Below, one piece after another: positions 1 through 8,242 of a stretch of 34,537 nucleotides of DNA (within the stretch, counting starts at the first letter, position 1; each line of letters starts with the position of its first letter). Origin of the DNA: Spirochaetales bacterium. Its GTDB lineage: Bacteria > Spirochaetota > GWE2-31-10 > MWDO01. Where the stretch lies: contig JAFYAI010000095.1 in assembly GCA_017540815.1 (NCBI GenBank), positions 1 through 34,537 of the forward strand, read 5' to 3'. Under the pieces are notes generated by a model. That model had not been told where the DNA came from. It saw only the letters and a list, made by a program, of their open reading frames with translations, and made no database searches. A program made the position numbers and the translations under genes.

Positions 1-593
1 ACGGCAATCGTTGCACTGGAACTTTGAACGATTACAGTCATCAGTGTGCCGGTCAGAACTCCGAGAATCGGAATGTCGGAAACTTTTTCCATCATCTGAA
101 TGAACACTGTGCTTTTTGCAAGCGGTTTCATTACGCCACCCATCGTTTCAATTCCCAAAAACAAAAGTCCGAAGGCAAAAATCGTAATACCGATGTTTTT
201 CCACTTCTGATTTTTTACGACGAAAGAAATAACAAATCCGATGAAAATAAAAACATAGATATAATTTGAAAGCTTGAATGCAATGATTTGAGCCGTTATG
301 GTCGTCCCAATGTTCGCTCCAAAAATGATTGCGATTGCGACAGGAAGGCTCATCACTCCCGCCGAAACAAAACCGATGACCATAACGGTTGTTGCACTTG
401 AACTTTGCAGTATAGCAGTTGAAAATGCCCCGACCAGAACGCCCAGCAGAGGATTTTTCCCGATTAGGGACATGACAGTTTTGATTCTCGAACCGGCTGC
501 TTTTTTCAGGCTTTCGCTCATTAGGTTCATTCCGAACAAAAAAAGAGCAAGCCCTCCCAAAAGTCCGAAAATAATTTTCAAGTTTGCATTCAT
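1..593 (-). CDS. Na+/phosphate cotransporter (NptA/PF02690 family), 3' end cut by window edge
   Basis: Reading the minus strand from an ATG at 593 gives an uninterrupted, strongly hydrophobic protein of about 197 residues that runs off the window. It starts MNANLKIIFGLLGGLALFLF and carries the family hallmark QSSSA twice (ILQSSSATTVMV and, near the window edge, IVQSSSATIA). It also has FGANIGTTITA between the two copies, typical of the inverted-repeat Na/Pi-cotransporter fold. It should be an inner-membrane protein importing phosphate with sodium. The start is supported by a GAGG about six bases upstream. Codons are strongly GAA/AAA-biased, unlike the oppA-dxs block that follows but like nadE. 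The C-terminal half, including any PhoU-like domain, lies outside the window. Confidence 0.88.
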   Translation of the reverse strand, partial: MNANLKIIFGLLGGLALFLFGMNLMSESLKKAAGSRIKTVMSLIGKNPLLGVLVGAFSTAILQSSSATTVMVIGFVSAGVMSLPVAIAIIFGANIGTTITAQIIAFKLSNYIYVFIFIGFVISFVVKNQKWKNIGITIFAFGLLFLGIETMGGVMKPLAKSTVFIQMMEKVSDIPILGVLTGTLMTVIVQSSSATIA

Positions 594-943
594 AAAATAC
601 CTCGCATAAAATAACTCATTGGAAGAGAGTATAGTCTATGAATGTTAGATGCCTGGGAAGATAGTGTTAAATTTGGGTTAAATTTTACTCCTCCAAGCAC
701 CCCAATGCGGATGTCCGCATAACTTATTTTCGCCGTATCCTTTATAAATATCATATCTCGCAAATGCGTCGGTATAAACTGCCACCCACATTCGGTGTAT
801 AATCTCAATATACCACAATTTACCACAAAAATCAAGCAGTTTATCCCGACCCGTATAAATTGAATGAAAAGTTATAATTTATCAAGCGGTGATGTTACGC
901 CTGCCAACACATTGCACATTCCGACCATGCAAAATTTATAAGA

Positions 944-1200
944 TTACAAACGGATTTGTTCGTGTCTTATCCGACACAATATCGGGTACACAAGCGGCGA
1001 CACGGAAGCATACGCCGCTGTAAACGGTGTTCACCTGCAATATAATCCGTGAAGACGGTTTACAACGGGCACACATCCTTGTGTACTCCAAGGGCATTTT
1101 GAACTGTCCTCTTGCACCGTCTGCATGGCGGCATTGTAACGCCTATGCATCCATGTGGCGATAACCTTGCCACTCAAGGTATGAGCAAATCCGTTTGTAA
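944..1200. repeat. 257-bp segment bounded by perfect 15-bp inverted repeats (MITE-like)
   Basis: TTACAAACGGATTTG at 944-958 is exactly repeated in inverse orientation at 1186-1200. The interior has no coding potential that I trust. Short terminal inverted repeats around a few hundred non-coding bases suit a miniature inverted-repeat element. No target-site duplication is evident next to the arms, so a structured RNA or chance pairing remains possible. Confidence 0.4.
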
Positions 1201-1207
1201 ATTCAAA

Positions 1208-1223
1208 GTTTTTGCACAGTCTG
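1208..1223 (+). repeat. 16-base copy of the 8127-8242 element terminus
   Basis: GTTTTTGCACAGTCTG here is identical to 8223-8238, and its reverse complement appears at 8129-8144 apart from the last base. In both places it sits between genes and beside a strong hairpin, suggesting an interspersed repeat family. Confidence 0.5.
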
Positions 1224-1235
1224 AATGAGGAATGA

Positions 1236-1276
1236 CAAAAAACTGCGGTTTTGCTTTGCAAAACCGCAGTTTTTTG
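1236..1276. terminator. Perfect 19-bp hairpin with A/T-tract flanks
   Basis: The 5' arm 1236-1254 and 3' arm 1258-1276 pair perfectly around a TTT loop. The GC-rich centre CTGCGG/CCGCAG is flanked by six A's and six T's, so it can terminate transcription in either direction. It lies directly in front of the solute-binding-protein gene, and the putative -35 box of that gene is inside it. Confidence 0.75.
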
Positions 1277-1283
1277 CTATAAT
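1256..1283 (+). promoter_or_regulatory. Putative promoter of the solute-binding-protein gene, overlapping the hairpin
   Basis: TTGCAA (1256-1261), a 16-base spacer and a perfect TATAAT (1278-1283) precede the gene. The -35 lies in the loop and 3' arm of the hairpin at 1236-1276. The same TTGCAA-type -35 is seen for ung. Confidence 0.55.
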
Positions 1284-1312
1284 AAGCCATTCTATTATAT
1301 AAGGAAGAAACT

Positions 1313-3052
1313 ATGCGAAAAACAACATTACTAAAGATGATAATCGCCATTCTGACTGTCATGACAATCGTCGGCTGCAAGCAGTCCGAGCCGAAGAGCA
1401 GGATAACTACCGGCAATCAGATAAACTTCGGTGTGCAGGGCATCCCGGCATCGCTGAATATGTATATCGACTATAACACATTCTCGATAACGGTCTGCTC
1501 GATGATGTATGAGTCTCTCTTGGAGCGAGATCCGACGACTCTTGAGATCAAGGGCAAGCTGGCTAACGAATGGTCTGTGGATAATGATAATCTGCTGTAT
1601 ACATTCTATCTTGATCCGAATGCAAAATGGGCTGACGGATCGCCTGTGACAAGTGCCGATGTTGTGTTTACATTCGATACGATAATGAATCCTGCAAATC
1701 TGACGAGCCTCTTCCGAGCCGGTTATGAGGACTGCTTTGAGTATGTGCGTGCGATCGATGAGCGGACTGTCGTATTCAAGGCTCGCAATAAGAGATGGCT
1801 TAACTTCGATGAAGCGATGTCGCTGACAGTTCTGCCGAAATATCTGTTTGACGGCAAGGACTTCAATAAGGACTTCAATATCACTCTGCCGCCGGGAAGT
1901 GGTCCGTATGAGATTAAAGAAATTGTTACAGACCGGTATATCACAATGAAGAAGCGTCATGACTATTGGGATAAGGCTCGTGCCGATGAGCAGCATCTGT
2001 ATAACTTCGAGGAGATCAAATACAAGGTGATTAACGAAGCGGAGATCATGTTCGAGGCTCTCAAAAAAGGCGACATCGACTATATGGGCGGCGGCAGTGC
2101 AGCTCAATGGTACACCCGCACCGAGAAGTCTCCGTCTCCGCAGGTGAAGAATAATTGGATAGTCGCAAAGCAGGTATACAACTATCATCCGACATCCAAG
2201 CAGTTCTTCCATCTCAATCTGCGTCGGCCTATTTTTCAGGATATTCGCATTCGCAAGGCTCTCAATATGCTGCTCAACTTTAACCTCATTCGCGAGAAGA
2301 TTATGTATAACCAATATGACCGGATTACTTCATTCTTCCCCGGCAAGTTTAACGGCGAAGAGCCTGTTGTAGATCTCTCGTATAATCCCGAAGAGGCTCG
2401 TGAACTGCTCGCCGAAGCAGGTTGGTTTGAGACTGACGATAAAGGTATCTTGGTTAAAGACGGTAAGCGGTTCGAGATTGTCTTCACTTATACCGACCAG
2501 TCTCTTGAGAAACACTTGACGATATATAAGGAAGACTGCAAGAATGTGGGTATAGATCTGAAACTTGACCTTATAGCACAGTCGGCATTCCGCAAGAAAT
2601 GTTTTGAGGATCGGGATTATGACATTGTGTGGATAGCGTGGGGCTCGCCGCTCTTCCCCGGCATTGAGGATGGCTGGCGGTCGAAGTTTGCCGATGAGCC
2701 AAACTCAAACAACATCAGCGGCTACAAGAATGCTGACCTTGACAAATTGCTTGACCAATATCTTGTTGAGTTCGACGAAGCAAAGCGTCTTGACCTTATG
2801 CGACAGATCGACATTGTTTTACAGAAGGATGTTCCTGTTGTTATGCTGTGGACTGCTCCATATACCAACTTCTTCTATTGGAATCGTTTCAATCCGACCG
2901 AATCATACTTCGGTAAATACGGTGACTCATCATCGGTTTACTCATTATGGAGTCATGATCCTGACAAGGAAGCGGCTCTCCTGAATGCGATCGAGACCGG
3001 TGCTGCCCTGCCTGCCGTTCCGATACAGTATTGGTATGAAGGGTTGAAGTAA
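1313..3052 (+). CDS. ABC transporter substrate-binding lipoprotein, peptide/oligosaccharide type (SBP_bac_5)
   Basis: This 579-residue protein has a lipoprotein signal peptide ending TIVGC, so Cys22 is probably lipidated. The mature part follows the oligopeptide/nickel-binding (OppA/DppA) pattern: an early 'MMYESLLERDP' stretch, 'WADGSPVTSADVVFTFD', 'GSGPYEIKE' and a late 'FYWNRFNP' region. Length fits the family. It would bind an oligopeptide, opine or sugar outside the inner membrane and hand it to an ABC permease, but no permease or ATPase genes lie nearby, so the partner must be elsewhere. The ATG is preceded by AAGGAAGAAACT, the same 12-base leader as ymdB. The next gene starts two bases after the stop codon, implying co-transcription. 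The substrate cannot be read from the sequence. Confidence 0.85.
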   Translation: MRKTTLLKMIIAILTVMTIVGCKQSEPKSRITTGNQINFGVQGIPASLNMYIDYNTFSITVCSMMYESLLERDPTTLEIKGKLANEWSVDNDNLLYTFYLDPNAKWADGSPVTSADVVFTFDTIMNPANLTSLFRAGYEDCFEYVRAIDERTVVFKARNKRWLNFDEAMSLTVLPKYLFDGKDFNKDFNITLPPGSGPYEIKEIVTDRYITMKKRHDYWDKARADEQHLYNFEEIKYKVINEAEIMFEALKKGDIDYMGGGSAAQWYTRTEKSPSPQVKNNWIVAKQVYNYHPTSKQFFHLNLRRPIFQDIRIRKALNMLLNFNLIREKIMYNQYDRITSFFPGKFNGEEPVVDLSYNPEEARELLAEAGWFETDDKGILVKDGKRFEIVFTYTDQSLEKHLTIYKEDCKNVGIDLKLDLIAQSAFRKKCFEDRDYDIVWIAWGSPLFPGIEDGWRSKFADEPNSNNISGYKNADLDKLLDQYLVEFDEAKRLDLMRQIDIVLQKDVPVVMLWTAPYTNFFYWNRFNPTESYFGKYGDSSSVYSLWSHDPDKEAALLNAIETGAALPAVPIQYWYEGLK

Positions 3053-3053
3053 A

Positions 3054-4418
3054 ATGTCTCATAAAACATCATTTCTTGGCACGGAGCCGATTTTTAAGCT
3101 CTTAATGAAGATGAGTATACCTGCTACAATCGGTATGCTGGTCAATGCTCTGTATAACATTGTTGATACAATTTTTGTCGGACGGGGTGTCGGCAAGGAA
3201 GGCATCGCTGCACTGACGATAGTTTTCCCGATACAGATGATCGTCTCATCGTTTGCACAGGCGATGGGGTTTGGTGCTGCATCGGTGCTGTCACGCAAAT
3301 TAGGCGAGAAGAAATACGAAGATGCGGCGGACATGATCGGCACTGCATACACATTTGTATTTATCTCGACTTGGCTGCTTGTAGGATTGTTGTTTGCATT
3401 CTTAGAACCGATACTGCATTTCTTTGGAACTGACGATGTGATAATGCCATATACTAAAGATTATCTTAGTATAGTCGGGTTTGGGTTTATATTCTTCTCA
3501 ATGTCTATGGCTGCGAACAGTCTCATTCGTGCCGAGGGCAATCCGAAAGCCTCGATGAACAGTATGCTTATCGGTGCTGTAACTAACCTTATACTTGATC
3601 CGATCTTCATATTCGGATTGAAATGGGGCATTAAAGGAGCGGCAGCCGCGACTGTCATAAGTCAGATCGTATCGTGCTGCTACATTCTGTCTCTGTATGT
3701 GTTTAAGCGTAATCATATCACGATTCACAGAACTAATTTTAAGATACGGGTTGACCTGCTCGGAGAGAGTGCTTTGCTCGGCATACCGTCATTTGTGCAG
3801 CAGGCCGGGATGTGCATTCTTGCCATTGTTACCAACAATACGCTCCTGACTTACGGAGGCAATATGGCGATTACAGTATTCGGAATGGTTCATAAGTTCA
3901 ATATGATTATCATTATGCCTGTTATCGGTATTGCTCAGGGATTTCAGCCGATTGCCGGATATAATTACGGAGCGGGCGACTACAGCAGGGTGATTAAGGT
4001 GCTTAAGACGGCGATTATAACGGCATTTACAGTGGCGTGTGTTGGTACTGCCATTGCTATGGTATTCCCGCGGCAGTGTATGAGTATATTTATCACGGAT
4101 AATGAAGTACTTGATATGAGTGTGCATGTTGTGAGAATGATATGCTCACTGATTACCCTTGCTTCGGTGCAGATAGTCGGCGGAACTTACTATCAGGCTG
4201 TAGGCAAGCCGGTGCAGTCGCTTGTTCTCGGTCTTATGAGGTCTTTCATCTGTCTTATCCCGCTGCTGCTTACTCTGCCGAGGATATTCGGGCTGAATGG
4301 TATATGGTACTCATATCCTGCCGCCGACTTCATTGGAACGGTGATTACGGTGAGTTTCCTTATTCCATCGGTGATACATCTGAGGGAGAAGATGGCAGCT
4401 GCAATTCATAATGTATAA
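3054..4418 (+). CDS. MATE family multidrug/cation efflux protein
   Basis: A 454-residue integral membrane protein with about twelve hydrophobic segments arranged as two similar halves. The N-terminus (LLMKMSIPATIGMLVNALYN, then IVDTIFVGRGVG) and the 'QGFQPIAGYNYGAG' motif in the middle are characteristic of MepA-like MATE exporters, which expel drugs or toxic cations using a sodium or proton gradient. Length is normal. It starts one base after the preceding stop codon, so it is very probably translated from the same message as the substrate-binding lipoprotein. Whether the two genes act on the same compound is unknown. A strong hairpin ends the transcript. Confidence 0.93.
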   Translation: MSHKTSFLGTEPIFKLLMKMSIPATIGMLVNALYNIVDTIFVGRGVGKEGIAALTIVFPIQMIVSSFAQAMGFGAASVLSRKLGEKKYEDAADMIGTAYTFVFISTWLLVGLLFAFLEPILHFFGTDDVIMPYTKDYLSIVGFGFIFFSMSMAANSLIRAEGNPKASMNSMLIGAVTNLILDPIFIFGLKWGIKGAAAATVISQIVSCCYILSLYVFKRNHITIHRTNFKIRVDLLGESALLGIPSFVQQAGMCILAIVTNNTLLTYGGNMAITVFGMVHKFNMIIIMPVIGIAQGFQPIAGYNYGAGDYSRVIKVLKTAIITAFTVACVGTAIAMVFPRQCMSIFITDNEVLDMSVHVVRMICSLITLASVQIVGGTYYQAVGKPVQSLVLGLMRSFICLIPLLLTLPRIFGLNGIWYSYPAADFIGTVITVSFLIPSVIHLREKMAAAIHNV

Positions 4419-4421
4419 TTG

Positions 4422-4458
4422 AAAAACAGAAAAAAGTCTTTGACTTTTTTCTGTTTTT
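4422..4458. terminator. Perfect 17-bp hairpin after the MATE gene
   Basis: Arms 4422-4438 and 4442-4458 pair perfectly around a TTT loop and end in a T-run, giving an intrinsic terminator for the upstream operon. The TTGACT of the ymdB promoter begins in the loop and continues into the 3' arm. Confidence 0.8.
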
Positions 4459-4467
4459 TGATATAAT
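4440..4467 (+). promoter_or_regulatory. Promoter of ymdB-dxs, fused to the preceding terminator
   Basis: TTGACT (4440-4445), 16-base spacer, TATAAT (4462-4467). The spacer is mostly the T-tract of the terminator hairpin at 4422-4458. Confidence 0.65.
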
Positions 4468-4488
4468 TATATTACTAAGGAAGAAACT

Positions 4489-5268
4489 ATGAGTGATACG
4501 ATAAATGTTCTAATGCTTGGCGATGTAATCGGCACTCCGGGAATGGAGCAACTGATTATGAAACTGAGTGATCTTAAAAAGAAAGAAAAGATCGATTTCA
4601 CGATCGCTAACGGAGAGAACTCCGATGACGGATTTGGCATTACAGAGCAGCTGATACATAACTTCACAACTTATGGTGTGGATGTGATCACATCAGGCAA
4701 CCATATCTGGGCTAATAAAGATGCTCCTGACCTGCTTAGTCATTATGATATGCTGCTTAGACCTGCCAACTATCCCGACTCAGCCGGCAAAGGATATTGT
4801 ATCCGTGAAGTTAAAGGTGTAAGCATAGGAGTCGTAAATCTCATCGGGAGATTTGGCATGACTCCGGTGGATTGCCCATTCCAGACGCTGGGCAGACTCC
4901 TTCGTAATGAACTAAAGAATTGCAGAATCGTAATAGTTGACTTCCATGCAGAGTCTAATGCCGAGAAACAGGCACTCGGCTTCGACTTCGACGGTAAAAT
5001 ATCGCTGCTGGTCGGGACTCATACTCATGTGCAGACGGCAGATGAGCAGATACTTCCGAAAGGCACAGGTTACATCACTGATCTGGGAATGTGCGGCGGC
5101 TTCGACAGTGTGATCGGCATGAAGAAAGAGATCATCATACAGAAAGCGACTACGCAGATGTCGATCCCATTTGAGCCGTCTTCGGAAAATTGTCATCTGC
5201 AGGGTATCACTGCCGAGATCGATACTGAAACGAAAGTATGCAAAGCGATTAAAAGAATATACTTATGA
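4489..5268 (+). CDS. ymdB: YmdB-type metallophosphoesterase (2',3'-cyclic-nucleotide phosphodiesterase family)
   Basis: A 259-residue protein matching the TIGR00282/YmdB family. The N-terminal metal motif is 'LMLGDVIGTPGM', followed by 'IANGENSDDGFGIT', 'DVITSGNHIW', 'VIVDFHAESNAEK' and 'LLVGTHTHVQTAD', which supply the Asp, Glu, Asn and His metal ligands of the family. B. subtilis YmdB cleaves 2',3'-cAMP and influences biofilm and motility choices. The same activity is a reasonable expectation but is not shown here. The AAGGAAGAAACT leader before the ATG is identical to that of the gene at 1313. The stop codon overlaps the dxs start (ATGA), so the two are translationally coupled. Confidence 0.9.
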   Translation: MSDTINVLMLGDVIGTPGMEQLIMKLSDLKKKEKIDFTIANGENSDDGFGITEQLIHNFTTYGVDVITSGNHIWANKDAPDLLSHYDMLLRPANYPDSAGKGYCIREVKGVSIGVVNLIGRFGMTPVDCPFQTLGRLLRNELKNCRIVIVDFHAESNAEKQALGFDFDGKISLLVGTHTHVQTADEQILPKGTGYITDLGMCGGFDSVIGMKKEIIIQKATTQMSIPFEPSSENCHLQGITAEIDTETKVCKAIKRIYL

Positions 5269-7100
5269 GTGACAGCCGGTTATTGGACAATATTGATTCC
5301 CCTGATGATTTGAAACGCCTTTCTGAAAAGCAGCTGATACCGCTCTCAGCGGAGATTCGTGATATGATTATCGAGACGGTCTCCAATAACGGCGGTCATC
5401 TTGCCGGCAATCTCGGAGTAGTTGATCTGACTCTGGCTCTGCATTATGTATTTGATGCAGGATATGATCGGTTTATCTTCGATGTAGGGCATCAGTCATA
5501 CACGCATAAGATACTGACCGGTCGTAAAGGTGAGTTCCCGACTATACGGCTTGCCGGAGGACTGAGCGGATTCACTCGGCGGGATGAGTCTGAGTTTGAT
5601 CTGACTGACTCAGGGCATGCTTCGACTTCCATATCTCTTGCTGCCGGATTCGTGCAGGCTGACAAGCTCTCTGGCAAGGACGGACACACGATCGTGATTG
5701 TCGGCGACGGCTCTATCAGTGGTGGTGTCGCTCTGGAAGGGCTTAACTTCGTAGGAAGTCAGGATCTGCCGCTGCTGGTTATCCTGAACGACAATGAGAT
5801 GTCGATCAGTAAGAATGTCGGAGCATTGTCTAATCATATCGCAGGGCTGACGACGACTCGATTCTATCAGTGGCTTACCGATAAATACTATCAGGCGATG
5901 AATCGAAAGCGAGGCATTATCAAGGCTCTGTTTTGGTTTGCCAAGAAGTTCGAGAAAGGCTTGAGGATATTCGGCGGCTATGAGAATATCTTCACTAATC
6001 TTGGATTCCAATATATCGGACCAATCGATGGACATGACATCCCTCAGCTGATAAAGATCTTCCGCAAGATACGGCAGAATGTTCGCAGACCTGTGCTGCT
6101 TCATGTCAAGACGATTAAGGGCAAGGGATTCAGTCCTGCTGAGAATAACCCGACATTTTTCCACGGCGTAAGTCCGTGGTCAGACAAGTCCGGCAGTCCG
6201 ACTAAGATCATAGACGGTAAGATAGAATGTCATAATGCAGAGACTACATTTACAGATGTGTTTGCCGATATTATGTGCCGGCAGGCTGAGAAGGACTCAC
6301 GCATTACTGCGATCACTGCAGCGATGTGTGACGGCACAGGACTCAAGCCGTTTTCCGAGAAATATCCTGATCGATTCTTCGATGTCGGGATCGCAGAGGA
6401 ACATGCAGTATCATTTGCAGCCGGGATGGCTTATTCCGGACTGAGACCGGTTTTTGCAGTGTATTCTACATTCTTAGCCAGAGCAGTGGATGAGATGATA
6501 CAGGATGTGTGCATAAGCAAAGCTCCGGTAGTGTTTGCTGTTGACCGCAGCGGTATAGTCGGACAGGATGGGGAGACGCATCAGGGACAGTTCGACATCG
6601 CATTGCTGCGGACTATGCCGGGTATGACTGTGCTTGCTCCTGCCGATGAGATAGAGATGCGTCTTGCATTCGATTACGCATTTGCCCTTAACGCACCTGC
6701 CGCTGTCCGCTATCCCAAAGGTCACTGTCCCGCAGACAGTTTTGCCGGTGCTGAGCATACACCGTTTAGTCCTGAGAATGCTCTTGTGCGGATTAAGCCC
6801 GGCAGCAGATCGGCGTATGTGGTTATAGGACCTTTTGTTGATACAGCACTTCGGTCTGCCCGACAGAACGGAGCAGCCGTCTATATCCTGCGAATGCTTA
6901 AACCGATTGATGACACGATTGTGCGGATGCTGTCTGAGTATGAGCATATCACTTTTATAGAAGACGGCTGTTATAACGGTTCTGCTTCGGAGTATCTTGC
7001 CAGCAGCCTGCCGAATGTTAAAACAGAATGTATCTGTCTGCCTGATCGGTTTATAGAGCATGGCACGAGAGATGATATATTGAAAGGGTTTGGATTTTAG
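5265..7100 (+). CDS. dxs: 1-deoxy-D-xylulose-5-phosphate synthase
   Basis: A 611-residue thiamine-diphosphate enzyme that condenses pyruvate and glyceraldehyde 3-phosphate, the first step of the MEP isoprenoid pathway. Family signatures appear in order: 'DVGHQSYTHKILTGR' near residue 75, the ThDP/Mg motif GDGSISGGVALEGLN near 145, 'GPIDGHDIPQL' near 260, the transketolase pyrimidine-binding segment 'DVGIAEEHAVSFAAGMA' near 375, 'DRSGIVGQDGETHQG', and the C-terminal transketolase domain. Length is slightly below the usual 620-640. It begins inside the ymdB stop (ATGA, four-base overlap). A strong hairpin lies between it and the convergent downstream gene. Confidence 0.96.
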   Translation: MSDSRLLDNIDSPDDLKRLSEKQLIPLSAEIRDMIIETVSNNGGHLAGNLGVVDLTLALHYVFDAGYDRFIFDVGHQSYTHKILTGRKGEFPTIRLAGGLSGFTRRDESEFDLTDSGHASTSISLAAGFVQADKLSGKDGHTIVIVGDGSISGGVALEGLNFVGSQDLPLLVILNDNEMSISKNVGALSNHIAGLTTTRFYQWLTDKYYQAMNRKRGIIKALFWFAKKFEKGLRIFGGYENIFTNLGFQYIGPIDGHDIPQLIKIFRKIRQNVRRPVLLHVKTIKGKGFSPAENNPTFFHGVSPWSDKSGSPTKIIDGKIECHNAETTFTDVFADIMCRQAEKDSRITAITAAMCDGTGLKPFSEKYPDRFFDVGIAEEHAVSFAAGMAYSGLRPVFAVYSTFLARAVDEMIQDVCISKAPVVFAVDRSGIVGQDGETHQGQFDIALLRTMPGMTVLAPADEIEMRLAFDYAFALNAPAAVRYPKGHCPADSFAGAEHTPFSPENALVRIKPGSRSAYVVIGPFVDTALRSARQNGAAVYILRMLKPIDDTIVRMLSEYEHITFIEDGCYNGSASEYLASSLPNVKTECICLPDRFIEHGTRDDILKGFGF

Positions 7101-7106
7101 ATAGAT

Positions 7107-7139
7107 AAAAAAATGACTGCTTACAGCAGTCATTTTTTT
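7107..7139. terminator. Bidirectional terminator between dxs and the convergent lipoprotein gene
   Basis: Arms 7107-7121 and 7125-7139 pair perfectly (15 bp) around a TAC loop, with seven A's on one side and seven T's on the other. It can end transcription from both convergent genes. Confidence 0.85.
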
Positions 7140-7146
7140 ATACATT

Positions 7147-8028
7147 TTATTCGCCTTCGGCGATGCCGCCGGAAGAGCTGCCGGTTGTTACGGTTGCCAT
7201 AGGCATTTCATCCCATTTGGAATAGAGATATTCATCTTCATCACCGGTACCTTCTGTTAATGCCCAGATGTAATAGGTTGTGTTTGCCTGAAGTTTGAAC
7301 GGAGTATTTTCGTCATTAATCCACAGTTCTGTTGATTCTTGTGATATAGTATTATCTCCGACTCTATTGCTGTGACCTTCAAGATTTTCAAAAGAGTTTT
7401 CATTGTAGCTTGGAGCGGCAGGTCTTGTGTTTGTTGTAGTTGCGAAGAAATAATAGCCTTCTGCGTGAGAGTCTGAGACATCTGTCCATGTAAGGACCAC
7501 ACATTCTTTACTGCTGTCCCAGCTTGCACTGAAGTTCGTCAGAGACGGCAGATAGACAGTGTTGTCAATGTCAGCTGTCGGAGTGGCTTCTACTGACTGA
7601 GCTGCCGTGGCATATATTTTGTTTGCTGCTTCATCTACATACCAAAGTCTTATTGAGATGATGTACTTTATTCCGTTTGTCAGATTGTTGAATGTTTTTG
7701 TAGTAAGTTCTGGTCCGTTGTCCAGCAGAGCTGCAGTATTGACACTTGTGTCTGTAAACTGCAGTATGATACCGCCGTTTTCATAGAATGCTTCGGACTG
7801 TGGATTAGTCCATGAGACTCGGATAGAGCCGTTGCCGGGTTCGGCTTTTAGATTGGTGACTTGTGCGTTCCATGTGGCAGTGTTATTGTCTAATGTGCCC
7901 CATGACGAACCACCGCTTTGCCCCCCCCCTGCATTTCCTGTGCCATTGTTGTTTTCTGTTGTTCCCGGGCATCCTGCGAGCATAATCAGTGCAAGCAGGG
8001 CTGTCATAATTAAGTTTGCTTTTTTCAT
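7147..8028 (-). CDS. Lipoprotein with two fibronectin-III-like domains and a G9 tract
   Basis: I prefer the ATG at 8028, because AGGAGG sits nine bases upstream. The ATG at 8037 touches that AGGAGG with no spacing. The 293-residue product begins MKKANLIMTALL and has a lipobox LAGC, so it should be anchored to a membrane. A Gly/Asn/Ser linker encoded partly by nine consecutive G's follows. Then come two domains with fibronectin-III flavour: 'WNAQVTNLKAEPGNGSIRVSW' minus its last residue, then 'FSASWDSSKECVVLTWTDVSD'-like sequence, each with a late 'Y.I....W' strand. No catalytic motif is visible. A surface-exposed adhesin or structural role is an inference. The G9 tract could switch expression by slippage. 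Confidence 0.75.
   Translation of the reverse strand: MKKANLIMTALLALIMLAGCPGTTENNNGTGNAGGGQSGGSSWGTLDNNTATWNAQVTNLKAEPGNGSIRVSWTNPQSEAFYENGGIILQFTDTSVNTAALLDNGPELTTKTFNNLTNGIKYIISIRLWYVDEAANKIYATAAQSVEATPTADIDNTVYLPSLTNFSASWDSSKECVVLTWTDVSDSHAEGYYFFATTTNTRPAAPSYNENSFENLEGHSNRVGDNTISQESTELWINDENTPFKLQANTTYYIWALTEGTGDEDEYLYSKWDEMPMATVTTGSSSGGIAEGE
7921..7929 (-). repeat. Homopolymeric G9 tract in coding strand
   Basis: Nine C's on the plus strand read as GGG-GGG-GGG-type codons just after the lipidation site of the lipoprotein. A change of one base would frameshift the whole mature protein. Confidence 0.85.
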
Positions 8029-8126
8029 TTTCAGCATCCTCCTGTAAGTTTATTTTTGTTCATTATTATTATATAACATAAGTTAAAAAAAAACAATTAT
8101 TTTTTTTATGATTATATAAAAATATG

Positions 8127-8242
8127 AATGCAGACTGTGCAAAACCCTCTATTAATATCATTGTCGGTCTTGAACCGACAATCTTATTTAACAGATTGCC
8201 GTATCAAGTACGGCAATGACAAGTTTTTGCACAGTCTGCATT
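8127..8242. repeat. 116-bp nested inverted-repeat element
   Basis: The ends AATGCAGACTGTGCAAAA (8127-8144) and its exact inverse (8225-8242) pair over 18 bp. Inside are two 9-bp hairpins: 8160-8168/8174-8182 with loop CTTGA, and 8195-8203/8209-8217 with loop TCAAG. The loops are complementary and the hairpins are diverged inverted copies of one another. The right end reaches the ung stop codon. A MITE-like element or a structured 3' UTR are the two readings. Confidence 0.65.

Larger units (their letters stand above)
594..1235. other. Gene-free stretch with inverted repeats
   Basis: I see no convincing gene here; the short ORFs on both strands have no recognisable domain and no good ribosome site. 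The left part should hold the promoter of the minus-strand cotransporter. The right part holds a 15-bp inverted repeat pair (listed separately), a smaller GCGGCG/CGCCGC hairpin near 993-1020, and a 16-base sequence shared with the element at 8127-8242. I could not match it to a tRNA, tmRNA, RNase P RNA or riboswitch by eye. Confidence 0.5.

Noticed and set aside
298-609. Plus-strand frame at the window start
   Set aside because: Antisense to the Na+/phosphate cotransporter, which shows the QSSSA motifs and a ribosome site on the minus strand.
906-1230. Candidate tRNA, integron attC site or riboswitch in the 719-bp gap
   Set aside because: No cloverleaf, no convincing attC core boxes and no known aptamer pattern could be drawn by eye.
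1331-2314. Long minus-strand reading frame (327 codons)
   Set aside because: It lies wholly antisense to the substrate-binding lipoprotein gene, which has a lipobox, family motifs, promoter and ribosome site. The minus frame has no recognisable domain.
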